DNA from: Verrucosispora sioxanthis
GTDB taxonomy: Bacteria > Actinomycetota > Actinomycetes > Mycobacteriales > Micromonosporaceae
Assembly: GCF_010560025.1 (NCBI RefSeq)
Contig: NZ_SAIY01000002.1
Coordinates: 434,001-498,000, forward strand
Length of the DNA stretch: 64,000 nucleotides
Reading direction: 5' to 3'
A program made the translations under genes and the position numbers. The notes beneath the pieces are model-generated. The model was not told the origin of the DNA. It searched no databases and saw only the letters and a program-made list of their open reading frames with translations. How positions within the stretch are numbered: position 1 is the first letter of the stretch; every line of letters starts with the position of its first letter. Positions 25,684-33,069 of this stretch are shown piece after piece.

Positions 25684-26520
25684 ATGGGTGATCGAAAGCC
25701 GTACCCGAGCGATGTCAGCGACGAGCAGTGGGAGCTGATCGGGCCGTTCCTACAGGCGTGGAAGACCAAGCGCGTCGCGGTCTCGGTGTCGGGCCAGCCA
25801 GGCGACTACGACCTGCGGGAGATCGTGAACGCGATCTTCTACCAGAACCGGACGGGCTGTCAGTGGGCGTACCTGCCGCACGACCTGCCGCCGAAGTCGG
25901 CCACCTACTACTACTTCGCCCTGTGGCGCGACGACGGCACCGACCAGGTGATCCACGATCTGCTGCGCTGCCAGGCCAGGGAAAAAGTCGGCCGTCGGGA
26001 GGATCCGAGCGCGGTCGTGTTGGACACCCAGTCGATCAGGGCGGCGAACCACATTCCGGCCGCGACGACCGGCAAGGACGCGGCCAAGAAGGTGTCCGGG
26101 CGTAAGCGGGGCCTGGCAGTGGACGCGTTGGGGCTGGTCATCGCGGTGGTGGTGACCGCGGCGTCGGTCACTGACAACGCCATCGGTATCCGGCTGCTCG
26201 ACAAGGTCGTCGAACACACTCCGACGGTGAGCCGCGCCTGGGTCGACGCCGGGTTCAAACAGGACCTCGCCCTGCACGGCGCCGTCCTCGGGGTCGACGT
26301 CGAGGTCGTCAAACGCTCCGACACCCGGCCCGGGTTCGTGCCGATCCGTAAGCGGTGGATCGTCGAGCAGGTCAACGGCACGCTGATGCTGCACCGCCGC
26401 CTCGTGCGCGAGTACGAGAGCCGCCCAGAGTCCTCGGTGTCACGAACCCTGTGGGCGTCGACGGCGAACATCGTGCGGCGGCTGACCGGGACCAGCACAC
26501 CCTCCTGGCGGCACCGGTGA
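25684..26520 (+). CDS. IS5-family transposase of the inner element
   Basis: A 278-residue DDE transposase. The N-terminal DUF4096-like region reads YPSDVSDEQWELIGPFL. The catalytic acidic residues are visible in VLDTQSIRAA (D), SRAWVDAGFK (D) and RKRWIVEQVNGTLMLHRRL (E). The gene is full length for the IS5 group and uninterrupted, so the element may be active. The stop overlaps the start of the following small gene (GTGA). Confidence 0.92.
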   Translation: MGDRKPYPSDVSDEQWELIGPFLQAWKTKRVAVSVSGQPGDYDLREIVNAIFYQNRTGCQWAYLPHDLPPKSATYYYFALWRDDGTDQVIHDLLRCQAREKVGRREDPSAVVLDTQSIRAANHIPAATTGKDAAKKVSGRKRGLAVDALGLVIAVVVTAASVTDNAIGIRLLDKVVEHTPTVSRAWVDAGFKQDLALHGAVLGVDVEVVKRSDTRPGFVPIRKRWIVEQVNGTLMLHRRLVREYESRPESSVSRTLWASTANIVRRLTGTSTPSWRHR

Positions 26521-26924
26521 ACCTTCCCACCGTCCTCGACCTGATCACCGACCGGGAGACCACCGCACGCCAACGCGCCGACCGGCTCCGCGAGCAGATC
26601 ACCGCACTGACCGGCGAACTCGCCCGCCTCGACGGCGAACTGGCCGACCTCGCGACCACCCGCACCACCCTGCGCACTCTCGCCGCCGACGAGTTCACCG
26701 CCGACGACCCGACGATCGCCAGCGGGCCCTACCAGCAGATCCTGCACATCCTTGGCACCGCGCCCGCCGGCATGCGCGCCAAAGGCATCTGCCTCGCCCT
26801 CGGCGTCGAACCCTCACCGAAGAACGTCGAAGGCACCCGCGCCAAGCTGAAACGCATGGTCAACCGCCACGTCCTCACCGAAGACGAACCCGGAGTATTC
26901 ACCCTCAGCCAGAAACGGACCTAA
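26517..26924 (+). CDS. IS-borne accessory protein with coiled coil and winged-helix-like end
   Basis: A 135-residue protein translated from a GTG that overlaps the transposase stop by four bases. The first 60 residues are strongly heptad-like (REQITALTGELARLDGELAD), predicting a coiled coil. The C-terminal 60 residues (MRAKGICLALGVEPSPKN, then LKRMVNRHVLTEDEPGVFTL) look like a small winged-helix fold. It lies inside the inverted repeats, so it travels with the element. Its function, perhaps a transposition or target factor, is not known to me. Confidence 0.75.
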   Translation: MNLPTVLDLITDRETTARQRADRLREQITALTGELARLDGELADLATTRTTLRTLAADEFTADDPTIASGPYQQILHILGTAPAGMRAKGICLALGVEPSPKNVEGTRAKLKRMVNRHVLTEDEPGVFTLSQKRT

Positions 26925-26940
26925 CACTCCGAACCGCCCT

Positions 26941-27767
26941 CTGAGGAGGGGTGAGCAGCCGCCGTGGATCGTCTCGGACGAGTTGTGGGCCGAGATCGCG
27001 CCGCTGCTGCCGCCCCGAGCACCGCGTAGGCACCGGTTCCCGGGCCGAAAGCCTCTCGATGATCGGAAGGTGTTGTGCGGGATCCTGTTCGTGCTCTACA
27101 CCGCGATCCCGTGGGAGTACCTGCCCCAGGAGCTTGGGTTCGGGTCGGGCATGACGTGCTGGCGCAGGTTGCGGGACTGGAATGATGCTGGTGTCTGGCA
27201 ACGACTGCATGAGGTTCTGCTCGGCAGACTGCGGGCCGCTGGGCAGTTGGACATGTCTCGGGCGGTGATCGACGGCTCTCACGTTCGGGCGCTCAAGGGC
27301 GGCCCAAAACCGGTCCGAGCCCGGTCGACCGCCGCAAGCCAGGCTCGAAACACCACGTCATCACCGACGCGGGCGGCATCCCTCTCGCCGTCAGCCTGAC
27401 CGGCGGCAACCGCCACGACGTCACCCAACTGCTGCCCCTGGTCGACAAGGTCCCACGGATCAAGGGCATCCGCGGCAGGCCCCGGCAACGGCCCGACCGG
27501 ATCTACGCCGACCGTGGCTACGACTTCGACAAGTACCGCCGCGAGCTCCGCACGCGCGGCATCACACCCGTCATCGCCCGACGCGGCATCGGCCACGGCT
27601 CCGGCCTCGGCACCCGCCGCTTTGTCGTCGAGCAGACCATCGCCCTGCTGCACTGGTTCCGCCGCCTACGTATCCGCTGGGAGATCCGCGACGACATCCA
27701 CGAAGCGTTCCTCGCCCTCGCCTGCGCCATCGTGTGCTGGCGCCGGCTGCAGCGCTCAAAGAGTTAG
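26941..27767 (+). pseudogene. Frameshift-type IS5 transposase of the outer element, start codon disrupted
   Basis: Frame 1 runs from the displaced start (now CTG at 26941) as RRGEQPPWIVSDELWAEIAP and includes VIDGSHVRALKGG (first catalytic D). It reaches a C CCA AAA slippery heptamer at 27303-27309. The -1 frame continues with KPGSKHHVITDAGG, PDRIYADRGYDFDKY (second D) and RRFVVEQTIALLHWFRRL (catalytic E), to a TAG at 27765-27767. Before the inner insertion the start was GTG. Loss of promoter and start codon should silence it. Confidence 0.8.
27303..27309 (+). other. Programmed -1 frameshift heptamer in the outer IS transposase
   Basis: CCCAAAA lies in the phase C CCA AAA at the end of the first transposase frame, exactly where homology passes to the -1 frame. 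This X XXY YYZ arrangement is the standard slippery signal used by several IS5-family groups to make the fused transposase. Confidence 0.7.
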
Positions 27768-27894
27768 GAGCTCTTAAGCACGTCGGCCATCGGTTCGTGC
27801 TCGGTCAGCAGCTGCGCCGGGTCGACCGTGCCGTTGGCGACGCTGTGCCATGTGACGGCCTTCATCGGATGTCCTTAGGGTTGAAGGGTCTGGG

Positions 27895-28090
27895 GCTGGA
27901 GCCCTGGATGCCCAGGACGGCGGGGTGTGGCTGATCGGTGGTTGCCGCTCGGTGGCTCGAGAGGAATGGCCGCCCCGCCGTTCTGGACGCCCCGGCCGCT
28001 GATTGAGATCTGTGCGAGTTGTCGCTGTCTAAGGACCTGCCGGCGGGGTTGTCCACGGGGTTGACCTGCGCGGAGGGGAGGTCGGGCCGG
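27895..28090 (+). ncRNA. Candidate IS110 bridge RNA
   Basis: The segment upstream of the transposase folds on paper into a hairpin CCTGG-ATGC-CCAGG (27903-27916). A perfect nine-base stem follows at once, ACGGCGGGG (27917-27925) with CCCCGCCGT (27973-27981), enclosing a 47-nt loop. IS110-subgroup elements are known to express a structured bridge RNA from exactly this place that pairs with target and donor DNA. The boundaries and pairing loops are inferred, not demonstrated. Confidence 0.4.
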
Positions 28091-29296
28091 GTGACGGCTC
28101 GGGAAGTGATGTGGGTCGGCGTCGATGCTGGGAAGCAGGCGCACCACGCGGTGGCGGTGGATGCCGAAGGGCGGCTGTTGTGGTCGACGCGAGTCGCCAA
28201 TGATCAGGCCGCGATTGAGGCGCTGGTCGCCCGGGCTGGCCGCAGCGGTGCTGAGGTGTGCTGGGCTGTCGACCTGACCTGTGCTGCCGCGACGCTGCTG
28301 CTGGCGCTGCTGGTCACGGCCGGTCAGCGAGTGGTCTACGTGCCCGGGCGGACTGTGAACCGGATGGCCGGCGCGTTCGCCGGTGAGGGCAAGACCGACG
28401 CCAAGGACGCCCGGATCATCGCCGACACCGCCCGGCTGCGTCGGGATCTGACCGAACTGTCCACGCCGAACGAACTGGTGGTGGAGATGTCCCTGCTGGT
28501 CGCTCAGCGGGCTGATCTGATGGGCGACTGGGTGCGCGGGGTGAACCGGCTGCGGGAACTGCTCACCGCCATCTTCCCGGCGCTGGAACGGACGTTCGAC
28601 TACACCACCCGCAGCGCGCTGATTCTGGTCGCCGGCTATCAAACCCCACAAGCGATCCGCGAGGCCGGCCCGGACGGTTTGGCCGCCCACCTCAGCGAGG
28701 CGGGCGCGTGGCGCAAGGGCATCCCCAGCATGGTCGACAAGGCCCTGGCCGCCGCTGCCGCACAGACCATACGGCTGCCGGCCGAGGCCACCACCGCGGC
28801 GCTGATCGCCCGGCTGGCCCGTCGACTGCTCGACCTGGACCGGGAAATCAAGGACACCGACAAGCTGCTCACCGAGCGGTTCCGCACCCACCCACAAGCG
28901 AAGATCATTGAGAGCATGCCCGGCATGGGCCCAATCCTCGGCGCCGAATTCCTCGTCGCCACTGGCGGCGATCTGGCCGCGTTCGGTACCTCGGCACGCC
29001 TGGCCGCCTACGCCGGCCTGGCGCCGGTGCCCCGCGATTCCGGCCGCCGCACCGGCAACCTGCACCGCCCAAAGCGCTACCACCGCGGCCTGCGCCGGGT
29101 CTTCTACATGGCCGCCCTGTCCAGCCTCCGCGCCAGCGGCGCCTCCCAGGCGTACTACCGACGCAAACGCGAGGAACGACTGCGCCACACCCAGGCCCTC
29201 ATCGCCCTGGCCCGCCGACTCGTCGACGTGCTGTGGGCACTCCTTCGTGACAATCGCCAGTTCCACGACTCACCCCCACTCACCGCGAGGGCTTGA
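28091..29296 (+). CDS. IS110-family transposase (DEDD recombinase)
   Basis: A 401-residue protein with an N-terminal RuvC-like DEDD domain: VGVDAGKQAHH and KTDAKDARIIADTARLRRD, containing the last two acidic residues. The C-terminal IS116/IS110/IS902 domain has IESMPGMGPILGAEFL and YAGLAPVPRDSGRR, where the serine used for strand transfer resides. The GTG at 28091 is preceded by GGAGGGGAGG; an ATG at 28109 is an alternative. The gene appears complete. Confidence 0.92.
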   Translation: MTAREVMWVGVDAGKQAHHAVAVDAEGRLLWSTRVANDQAAIEALVARAGRSGAEVCWAVDLTCAAATLLLALLVTAGQRVVYVPGRTVNRMAGAFAGEGKTDAKDARIIADTARLRRDLTELSTPNELVVEMSLLVAQRADLMGDWVRGVNRLRELLTAIFPALERTFDYTTRSALILVAGYQTPQAIREAGPDGLAAHLSEAGAWRKGIPSMVDKALAAAAAQTIRLPAEATTAALIARLARRLLDLDREIKDTDKLLTERFRTHPQAKIIESMPGMGPILGAEFLVATGGDLAAFGTSARLAAYAGLAPVPRDSGRRTGNLHRPKRYHRGLRRVFYMAALSSLRASGASQAYYRRKREERLRHTQALIALARRLVDVLWALLRDNRQFHDSPPLTARA

Positions 29297-29399
29297 CATG
29301 GTCATTGAGATTCCCTTCGTCGGCTCACCGGTCAACTACCCGGCCTGGCACGACCGAACCATTTCGATCAGCATCGGGCATCTCGTCACAGCCGGGCCG

Positions 29400-30383
29400 T
29401 CATCCGGCGAGGCGGTCCCGGAGGAACGCGACGATCTCCGTCCGTGCCGACCGCGCCTGGGGCACCACGCCCGGCATGCTGAGGAACGCGTGGGTCGCTC
29501 CGGGGTGTTCGGTGAGCTGTGCGGGCGTCCCGGCCTCGCGCAGCCGTCGCGCGTACGTACGTCCGTGATCGGCCAGCGGGTCGTGGGTCGGCACCACCAC
29601 CAGCGCCGGAGCCAGCCCGCTCAGGTCGCCGGCGAACAACGGTGACACCGCGCGGGGGTCCGTTCCTTCCGGAGCGGCCAGCCGGCGGAACAGTTCCAGC
29701 TGCGGCACGGTGAGGATCGGGCTGCTGGCGTGCTCGTCCATCGAGGCGTAGTCGAACGCCGTCGAGGTCAGATCGACGCAGGGATTGACAAGCACCTGTG
29801 CCCGTACCATCAGGTCGGACTCCCGGGCGCGGATCGCGGCCAGCGCGGCCACCACCGATCCGGCGCTCTCGCCGAAGACGGCCACCCGGGTCGGGTCGAT
29901 TCGCCACCGCGCGGCGTGCCGCACGACGTGGTTCAGCACGTCCCAGCCGTCGTCGACAGCTGCGGCCAACGAGACTCCGGGTGCGACGAGGCGGTGTTCG
30001 ACCGACACGACCACCGCGGGCAGTCGACAGGCGAGGTGGCTGTTGACCCAGTCGCTCTGCACCGCTGTGCCCACGAAGCCACCGCCGTGGACGTGGAGCA
30101 CGAGCGGCAGGCCGGCCGGATCGTCGCGTTCGGACGACGACCGGTAGACCCGGACCGGGAGCACCCGGTCGGGCAGCGTCAACTGCTGCCAGTCGATCCT
30201 GGCCCTGCGGTCCGGGAAGCCGGTGATCAACCGCGCCAGGCTGGAGGCCCGCCGGCGGTTCTCCGCGTCGCGGAACGCGTCCAACGCCTCGGCCGGCATC
30301 GTCAGCCAGTCCGGCTCCTTCCGTAGGGCGTGCAGCAGCCGGACGCCCAGCGGCGGCCGTCGCATCTCGACCGTGTGGCTCAT
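29400..30383 (-). CDS. Alpha/beta hydrolase of the hormone-sensitive-lipase family
   Basis: A 327-residue carboxylesterase-like enzyme. It has the oxyanion-hole motif HVHGGGFVG, the nucleophile elbow FGESAGS, the acidic residue in PTHDPLADHG and the catalytic His in GATHAFLSMPG. These place it in the HSL (type IV) esterase family; the natural substrate is not predictable. It is divergent from a TetR gene with a palindrome-rich gap between them, so it is probably the TetR target. The ATG is at 30383. The IS110 element lies just beyond its 3' end without damaging it. Confidence 0.88.
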   Translation of the reverse strand: MSHTVEMRRPPLGVRLLHALRKEPDWLTMPAEALDAFRDAENRRRASSLARLITGFPDRRARIDWQQLTLPDRVLPVRVYRSSSERDDPAGLPLVLHVHGGGFVGTAVQSDWVNSHLACRLPAVVVSVEHRLVAPGVSLAAAVDDGWDVLNHVVRHAARWRIDPTRVAVFGESAGSVVAALAAIRARESDLMVRAQVLVNPCVDLTSTAFDYASMDEHASSPILTVPQLELFRRLAAPEGTDPRAVSPLFAGDLSGLAPALVVVPTHDPLADHGRTYARRLREAGTPAQLTEHPGATHAFLSMPGVVPQARSARTEIVAFLRDRLAG

Positions 30384-30405
30384 GGCTCCTCCTCGATCAT
30401 TATTA

Positions 30406-30448
30406 CGATACTTCAGGTATCGATACTAGAAGTAGCATAACTGGTTAT
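30406..30448. promoter_or_regulatory. Palindromic operator region between hydrolase and TetR genes
   Basis: There are two inverted repeats in the short divergent gap: CGATAC-TTCAG-GTATCG (30406-30422), whose right arm is also part of GTATCGATAC, and ATAAC-TG-GTTAT (30437-30448). The gap is strikingly AT-rich for this genome. The position fits a TetR operator repressing both divergent genes. Confidence 0.6.
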
Positions 30449-30457
30449 CGTGTGACC

Positions 30458-31018
30458 ATGGACCGAGCAACCACACCCACCAGACCGGCCGGCCGTCCCC
30501 GCTCCAGCGTCGACGCCACGGTCTTCGCCGCCACGCTCGACACGGTCCACCAGCTCGGCTACGCACACGCCACCGTCGACCGCATCGCCGCCGCGGCGGG
30601 CGTCGCGAAGACCACGATCTACCGCCGCTGGCCGTCGAAGGGTGCGCTGATCACCGCCTGCCTCGTCGACGCGTTCGGCCCGGCGCCACTGACCGGCGCC
30701 AGCCGGGAGGAGATCATGTCGACAGCGATCCGTTGGATCGCGGCGAAGATCGGTGAGCCCGGGATCGGCGCGGCGTTCGCGGGCGTGTTCACTGATGCCG
30801 TGAACGATCCCGCCCTGCGCCAGCTTCTTTCCGCACAGTTGCAGGACCCTTACCAGCTCGCGCTTCAGGAGGCGCTCGGCGAGCCGGAGAAGCGGGTGCT
30901 CTTCTTCATCGACGTGGTCGTCGGAACCCTGCTGCACCGGATGGGCATGACCGGCGAGCCGATGGACGACGCCGACGTCGACGCCCTGGTCGAGATGGTC
31001 CTACTCACTCTTCGCTAG
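30458..31018 (+). CDS. TetR/AcrR-family transcriptional regulator
   Basis: A 186-residue regulator. The N-terminal helix-turn-helix is canonical: HATVDRIAAAAGVAKTTIYR followed by RWPSKGALI. The C-terminal ligand domain is of the TetR_C type with mostly hydrophobic helices. The ATG at 30458 was chosen over a GTG six bases upstream. It is divergent from the hydrolase gene; autoregulation through the palindromes in the gap is likely by analogy. The inducer is unknown. Confidence 0.9.
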   Translation: MDRATTPTRPAGRPRSSVDATVFAATLDTVHQLGYAHATVDRIAAAAGVAKTTIYRRWPSKGALITACLVDAFGPAPLTGASREEIMSTAIRWIAAKIGEPGIGAAFAGVFTDAVNDPALRQLLSAQLQDPYQLALQEALGEPEKRVLFFIDVVVGTLLHRMGMTGEPMDDADVDALVEMVLLTLR

Positions 31019-31258
31019 GGGTGTGACGTGCTGGCGCGTCACGGTCCCGGCAGGGTGGTTCGCCAGGCCGCGACGAGGAGGAGTTGGCAGCCGTGGGGTA
31101 GTTCCATCGCTCCGGAAGCGTACGGCAGCTGTCCATCGCTGCCGGCCGGATCGACTGCCGGTACGCTGCACCGGCGGCGTCAGCCCGTTGCACCCGTCCC
31201 CGACGGGTGCAACACCGGCGCTCCTTCGGCACTGGCAGATGAAAGGCGACCCGACACC

Positions 31259-32548
31259 ATGACGGCGGTACCAGGTGAACTGCGCGCTGCTGCGGATCCG
31301 GCGGGCGCAGGTCAGGCAGCGGAGGATCTGCGGACGCTGTTCGGGCAGTCCATTGCCGTCTTCGCAGCGCTGGCGGGGCCGGAGCACCTGGTGGAGACGG
31401 CCAATCCGGCGTTCTTCGCCGCCATCGGCGAGCATCGGGCCCGAACCGGCGTACCGCTCGTCGAGGTGATGCCCGAGCTGGCCGCTCAGGGCTTCATCGA
31501 CCTGCTGGACGAGGTCTATCGCACGGGCGAGCCCTACACCGGTCGGGACGCTCGGGTAGTGCTGGGCACCGGGCCGCACGCGCGGGAGGCTTACTTCGAC
31601 TTCACCTACGAGCCGCGCCGGGACGCCGACGGCACCGTGCTGGGCATCCGCGTGATCGGTGTGGAGACGACCCAGGTCAAGCAGGCCCAACGGCTGATGG
31701 CCGAGCACCGGGCCATGCTGGAGCAGATCGCCCGCCAGGCACCGCTGACCGAGGTACTCGACGGGATGGCGCGCTGTATCGAGCAGCTCGCCCCGCAGGA
31801 GATGCTCGTCTCCGTGCTGCTCGCCGACCCCGACGGTCGGCACCTGCGTCATGGTGCCGCGCCCAGCCTCCCGGACTTCTACAACGAGGCCATCGACGGG
31901 ATCGCCACCGGTGAGGGGGTCGGATCCTGCGGCACCGCCGCGCACCGGCGGGAATCGGTGATCGTCACCGACATCGACACCGATCCCTTCTGGGCCGATT
32001 TCCGCGACCTGGCCGGGCGGGCCGGGCTGGCCGCCTGCTGGTCCACCCCGATCCTGGCCCGCGACGGCAGCCTGCTGGGCACCTTCGCGATGTACCACCG
32101 CACTCCGCGCGTGCCCCAGGACATCGACCTTGCCCTCGCCCGGGTCTTCGCTGGCACCGCCGCACTGGCCATCGAGCGGCACCACATCGAGCAGGCGAAA
32201 CTCGCCGCCGAGGCGCGCGCGAAGGCAGCCCACGACGCACTCGCCAAGGCGGTACGCGCGGAGCGGGAGCTTCGTGCCGAGGCCGAGCAGCGCGCCAGCG
32301 TCGCCGCGGAACTGAATGCCCAGATGCGTGCCGCCGCGGCTGCGCAGGCCACCACCCCGCACCCGGAGACCTGCCAGCTCGGCGGCATCCAGGAGTGCAC
32401 CGCACCGGCTGAAATTAAGATCGCCGATTCGTGGGGCGACTCGGCGTGGGGCTGTCCCCGCCACGTCGAGGAAGCCATCCTCAACGTGCGGACGGTCTTC
32501 ATCGCCAGCGAGGAACTCGGCGGCCTGACCGCGTACCTCAACCGCTGA
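31259..32548 (+). CDS. PAS-GAF sensor protein with C-terminal Cys-rich tail
   Basis: A 429-residue soluble sensor. The N-terminal 150 residues resemble a PAS domain (FGQSIAVFAALAGPEHLVETANPAFF ... YFDFTYEP in two conserved stretches). Residues about 165-330 are a GAF domain (GEGVGSCGTAAHRRESVIV and GTFAMYHRTPR). A coiled-coil helix rich in Ala/Glu/Arg follows. The last 60 residues contain CQLGGIQEC and WGCPRH, a possible small zinc site. No kinase, phosphatase or DNA-binding domain is fused, so output would be through a partner. The ATG at 31259 has GAAAGG upstream. A 240-bp non-coding gap precedes it. Confidence 0.75.
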   Translation: MTAVPGELRAAADPAGAGQAAEDLRTLFGQSIAVFAALAGPEHLVETANPAFFAAIGEHRARTGVPLVEVMPELAAQGFIDLLDEVYRTGEPYTGRDARVVLGTGPHAREAYFDFTYEPRRDADGTVLGIRVIGVETTQVKQAQRLMAEHRAMLEQIARQAPLTEVLDGMARCIEQLAPQEMLVSVLLADPDGRHLRHGAAPSLPDFYNEAIDGIATGEGVGSCGTAAHRRESVIVTDIDTDPFWADFRDLAGRAGLAACWSTPILARDGSLLGTFAMYHRTPRVPQDIDLALARVFAGTAALAIERHHIEQAKLAAEARAKAAHDALAKAVRAERELRAEAEQRASVAAELNAQMRAAAAAQATTPHPETCQLGGIQECTAPAEIKIADSWGDSAWGCPRHVEEAILNVRTVFIASEELGGLTAYLNR

Positions 32549-32639
32549 CCGCCGGAGATAAGGCCGACTCGAACTACTCTGAGTCACCATTTCGACACAC
32601 CTCTACCCGTCCGGGCTCCGGTTCGCCAACACTTCCTTC

Positions 32640-33056
32640 ATGCAGAGCAGTGGGCGTGAGCGCAGCGACGAGCGTTTCGAGAAGGTGGCCGAGGAGACCT
32701 CCGAGACGGTGACCCATGCGGCCAGCGTGCTGGAGGAGGAACTCGCGGCGGGCATTGCCAGCGCGCGACGGCTGGAGGAGAAGCTGAGCGCCGACCGCCG
32801 GGTGGACCCGGAGGCGTTCGACGAGTTGGTGACGCGGGTCCGCACCGACGGGCACGCTCTCATCGACACCGTGGTCGCGCAGTTGAAGACCTCCGACGAC
32901 CGGCGAGGTGAGGTGATCCGCCGGTACACCTCGGACGCGCACGACGCCCTCGACGGCGTGCTCAACCTCGCACGGTTGGTGCCGGACATGGCGAACGGCC
33001 TGGTCGACCGGCTCACGCCGGAGGCCAGGCAGAAGCCCACACCCTCGGACAGGTAG
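32640..33056 (+). CDS. Small charged helical protein of unknown function
   Basis: I do not recognise this 138-residue protein. It is almost entirely predicted helix, very rich in Glu, Arg and Ala with heptad-like spacing (RFEKVAEETSETVTHAASVL, LEEELAAGIASARRLEEKL), with no membrane segment, signal peptide or cysteine. It lies 13 bp upstream of the prenyl diphosphate synthase in the same direction, so the two may be co-transcribed. There is no strong ribosome-binding site before the ATG, so the exact start is uncertain. Confidence 0.55.
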   Translation: MQSSGRERSDERFEKVAEETSETVTHAASVLEEELAAGIASARRLEEKLSADRRVDPEAFDELVTRVRTDGHALIDTVVAQLKTSDDRRGEVIRRYTSDAHDALDGVLNLARLVPDMANGLVDRLTPEARQKPTPSDR

Positions 33057-33069
33057 CCGGACCACCGAC

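Larger units (their letters stand above)
25534..26941 (+). mobile_element. Inner IS5-type element nested in the outer IS
   Basis: A 1,408-bp element with ends GAGGGCGGTCCGCAGT and ACTCCGAACCGCCCTC (imperfect inverted repeats), flanked by TGA on both sides (25531-25533 and 26942-26944). It carries an intact transposase gene and a second overlapping gene. The insertion point is within the start codon of the outer element's transposase: the G of GTG stays on the left and TG is duplicated, leaving CTG on the right. Confidence 0.85.
25469..27773 (+). mobile_element. Outer IS5-type element, interrupted by a nested IS
   Basis: The terminal inverted repeats GAGTTCCTAAC (25469-25479) and GTTAGGAGCTC (27763-27773) match at 10 of 11 positions. 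They are flanked by TTA on both sides (25466-25468 and 27774-27776), a TNA target duplication as in several IS5-family subgroups. Excluding the nested element (25534-26941) and its 3-bp duplication, the element is about 0.9 kb. It carries a frameshift-type DDE transposase. The insertion interrupts the dehydrogenase remnant. Confidence 0.85.
25405..27865 (-). pseudogene. Internally deleted zinc-dependent alcohol/formaldehyde dehydrogenase remnant, split by IS insertion
   Basis: Removing the IS (25469-27773) and one TTA duplication joins two segments into a 50-codon minus-strand frame. It starts MKAVTWH (the usual N-terminus of zinc-dependent dehydrogenases) and continues directly into a C-terminal-like segment, LLTEHEPMADVLKAY plus REFQDRDPGWLKVALAT. 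Several hundred residues of the family (catalytic and NAD domains) are missing, yet the joint is in frame. AAGGA precedes the ATG at 27865, so this is the original gene start. The deletion must have preceded or been independent of the IS insertion. Confidence 0.7.
27885..29330 (+). mobile_element. IS110-family insertion element
   Basis: The element is defined by its intact IS110-type transposase. IS110 elements have no clear inverted repeats or long duplications, so the ends are not resolved. The left end lies between the dehydrogenase remnant start (27865) and about 27900; the right end lies between the transposase stop (29296) and the hydrolase 3' end (29400). The non-coding part lies upstream of the transposase, as in the IS110 subgroup (in the IS1111 subgroup it is downstream). 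Confidence 0.7.

Noticed and set aside
29293..29568. Small plus-strand gene just after the IS110 transposase
   Set aside because: It runs antisense into the hydrolase and has no recognisable family; the first codons may simply be IS110 right-end DNA.
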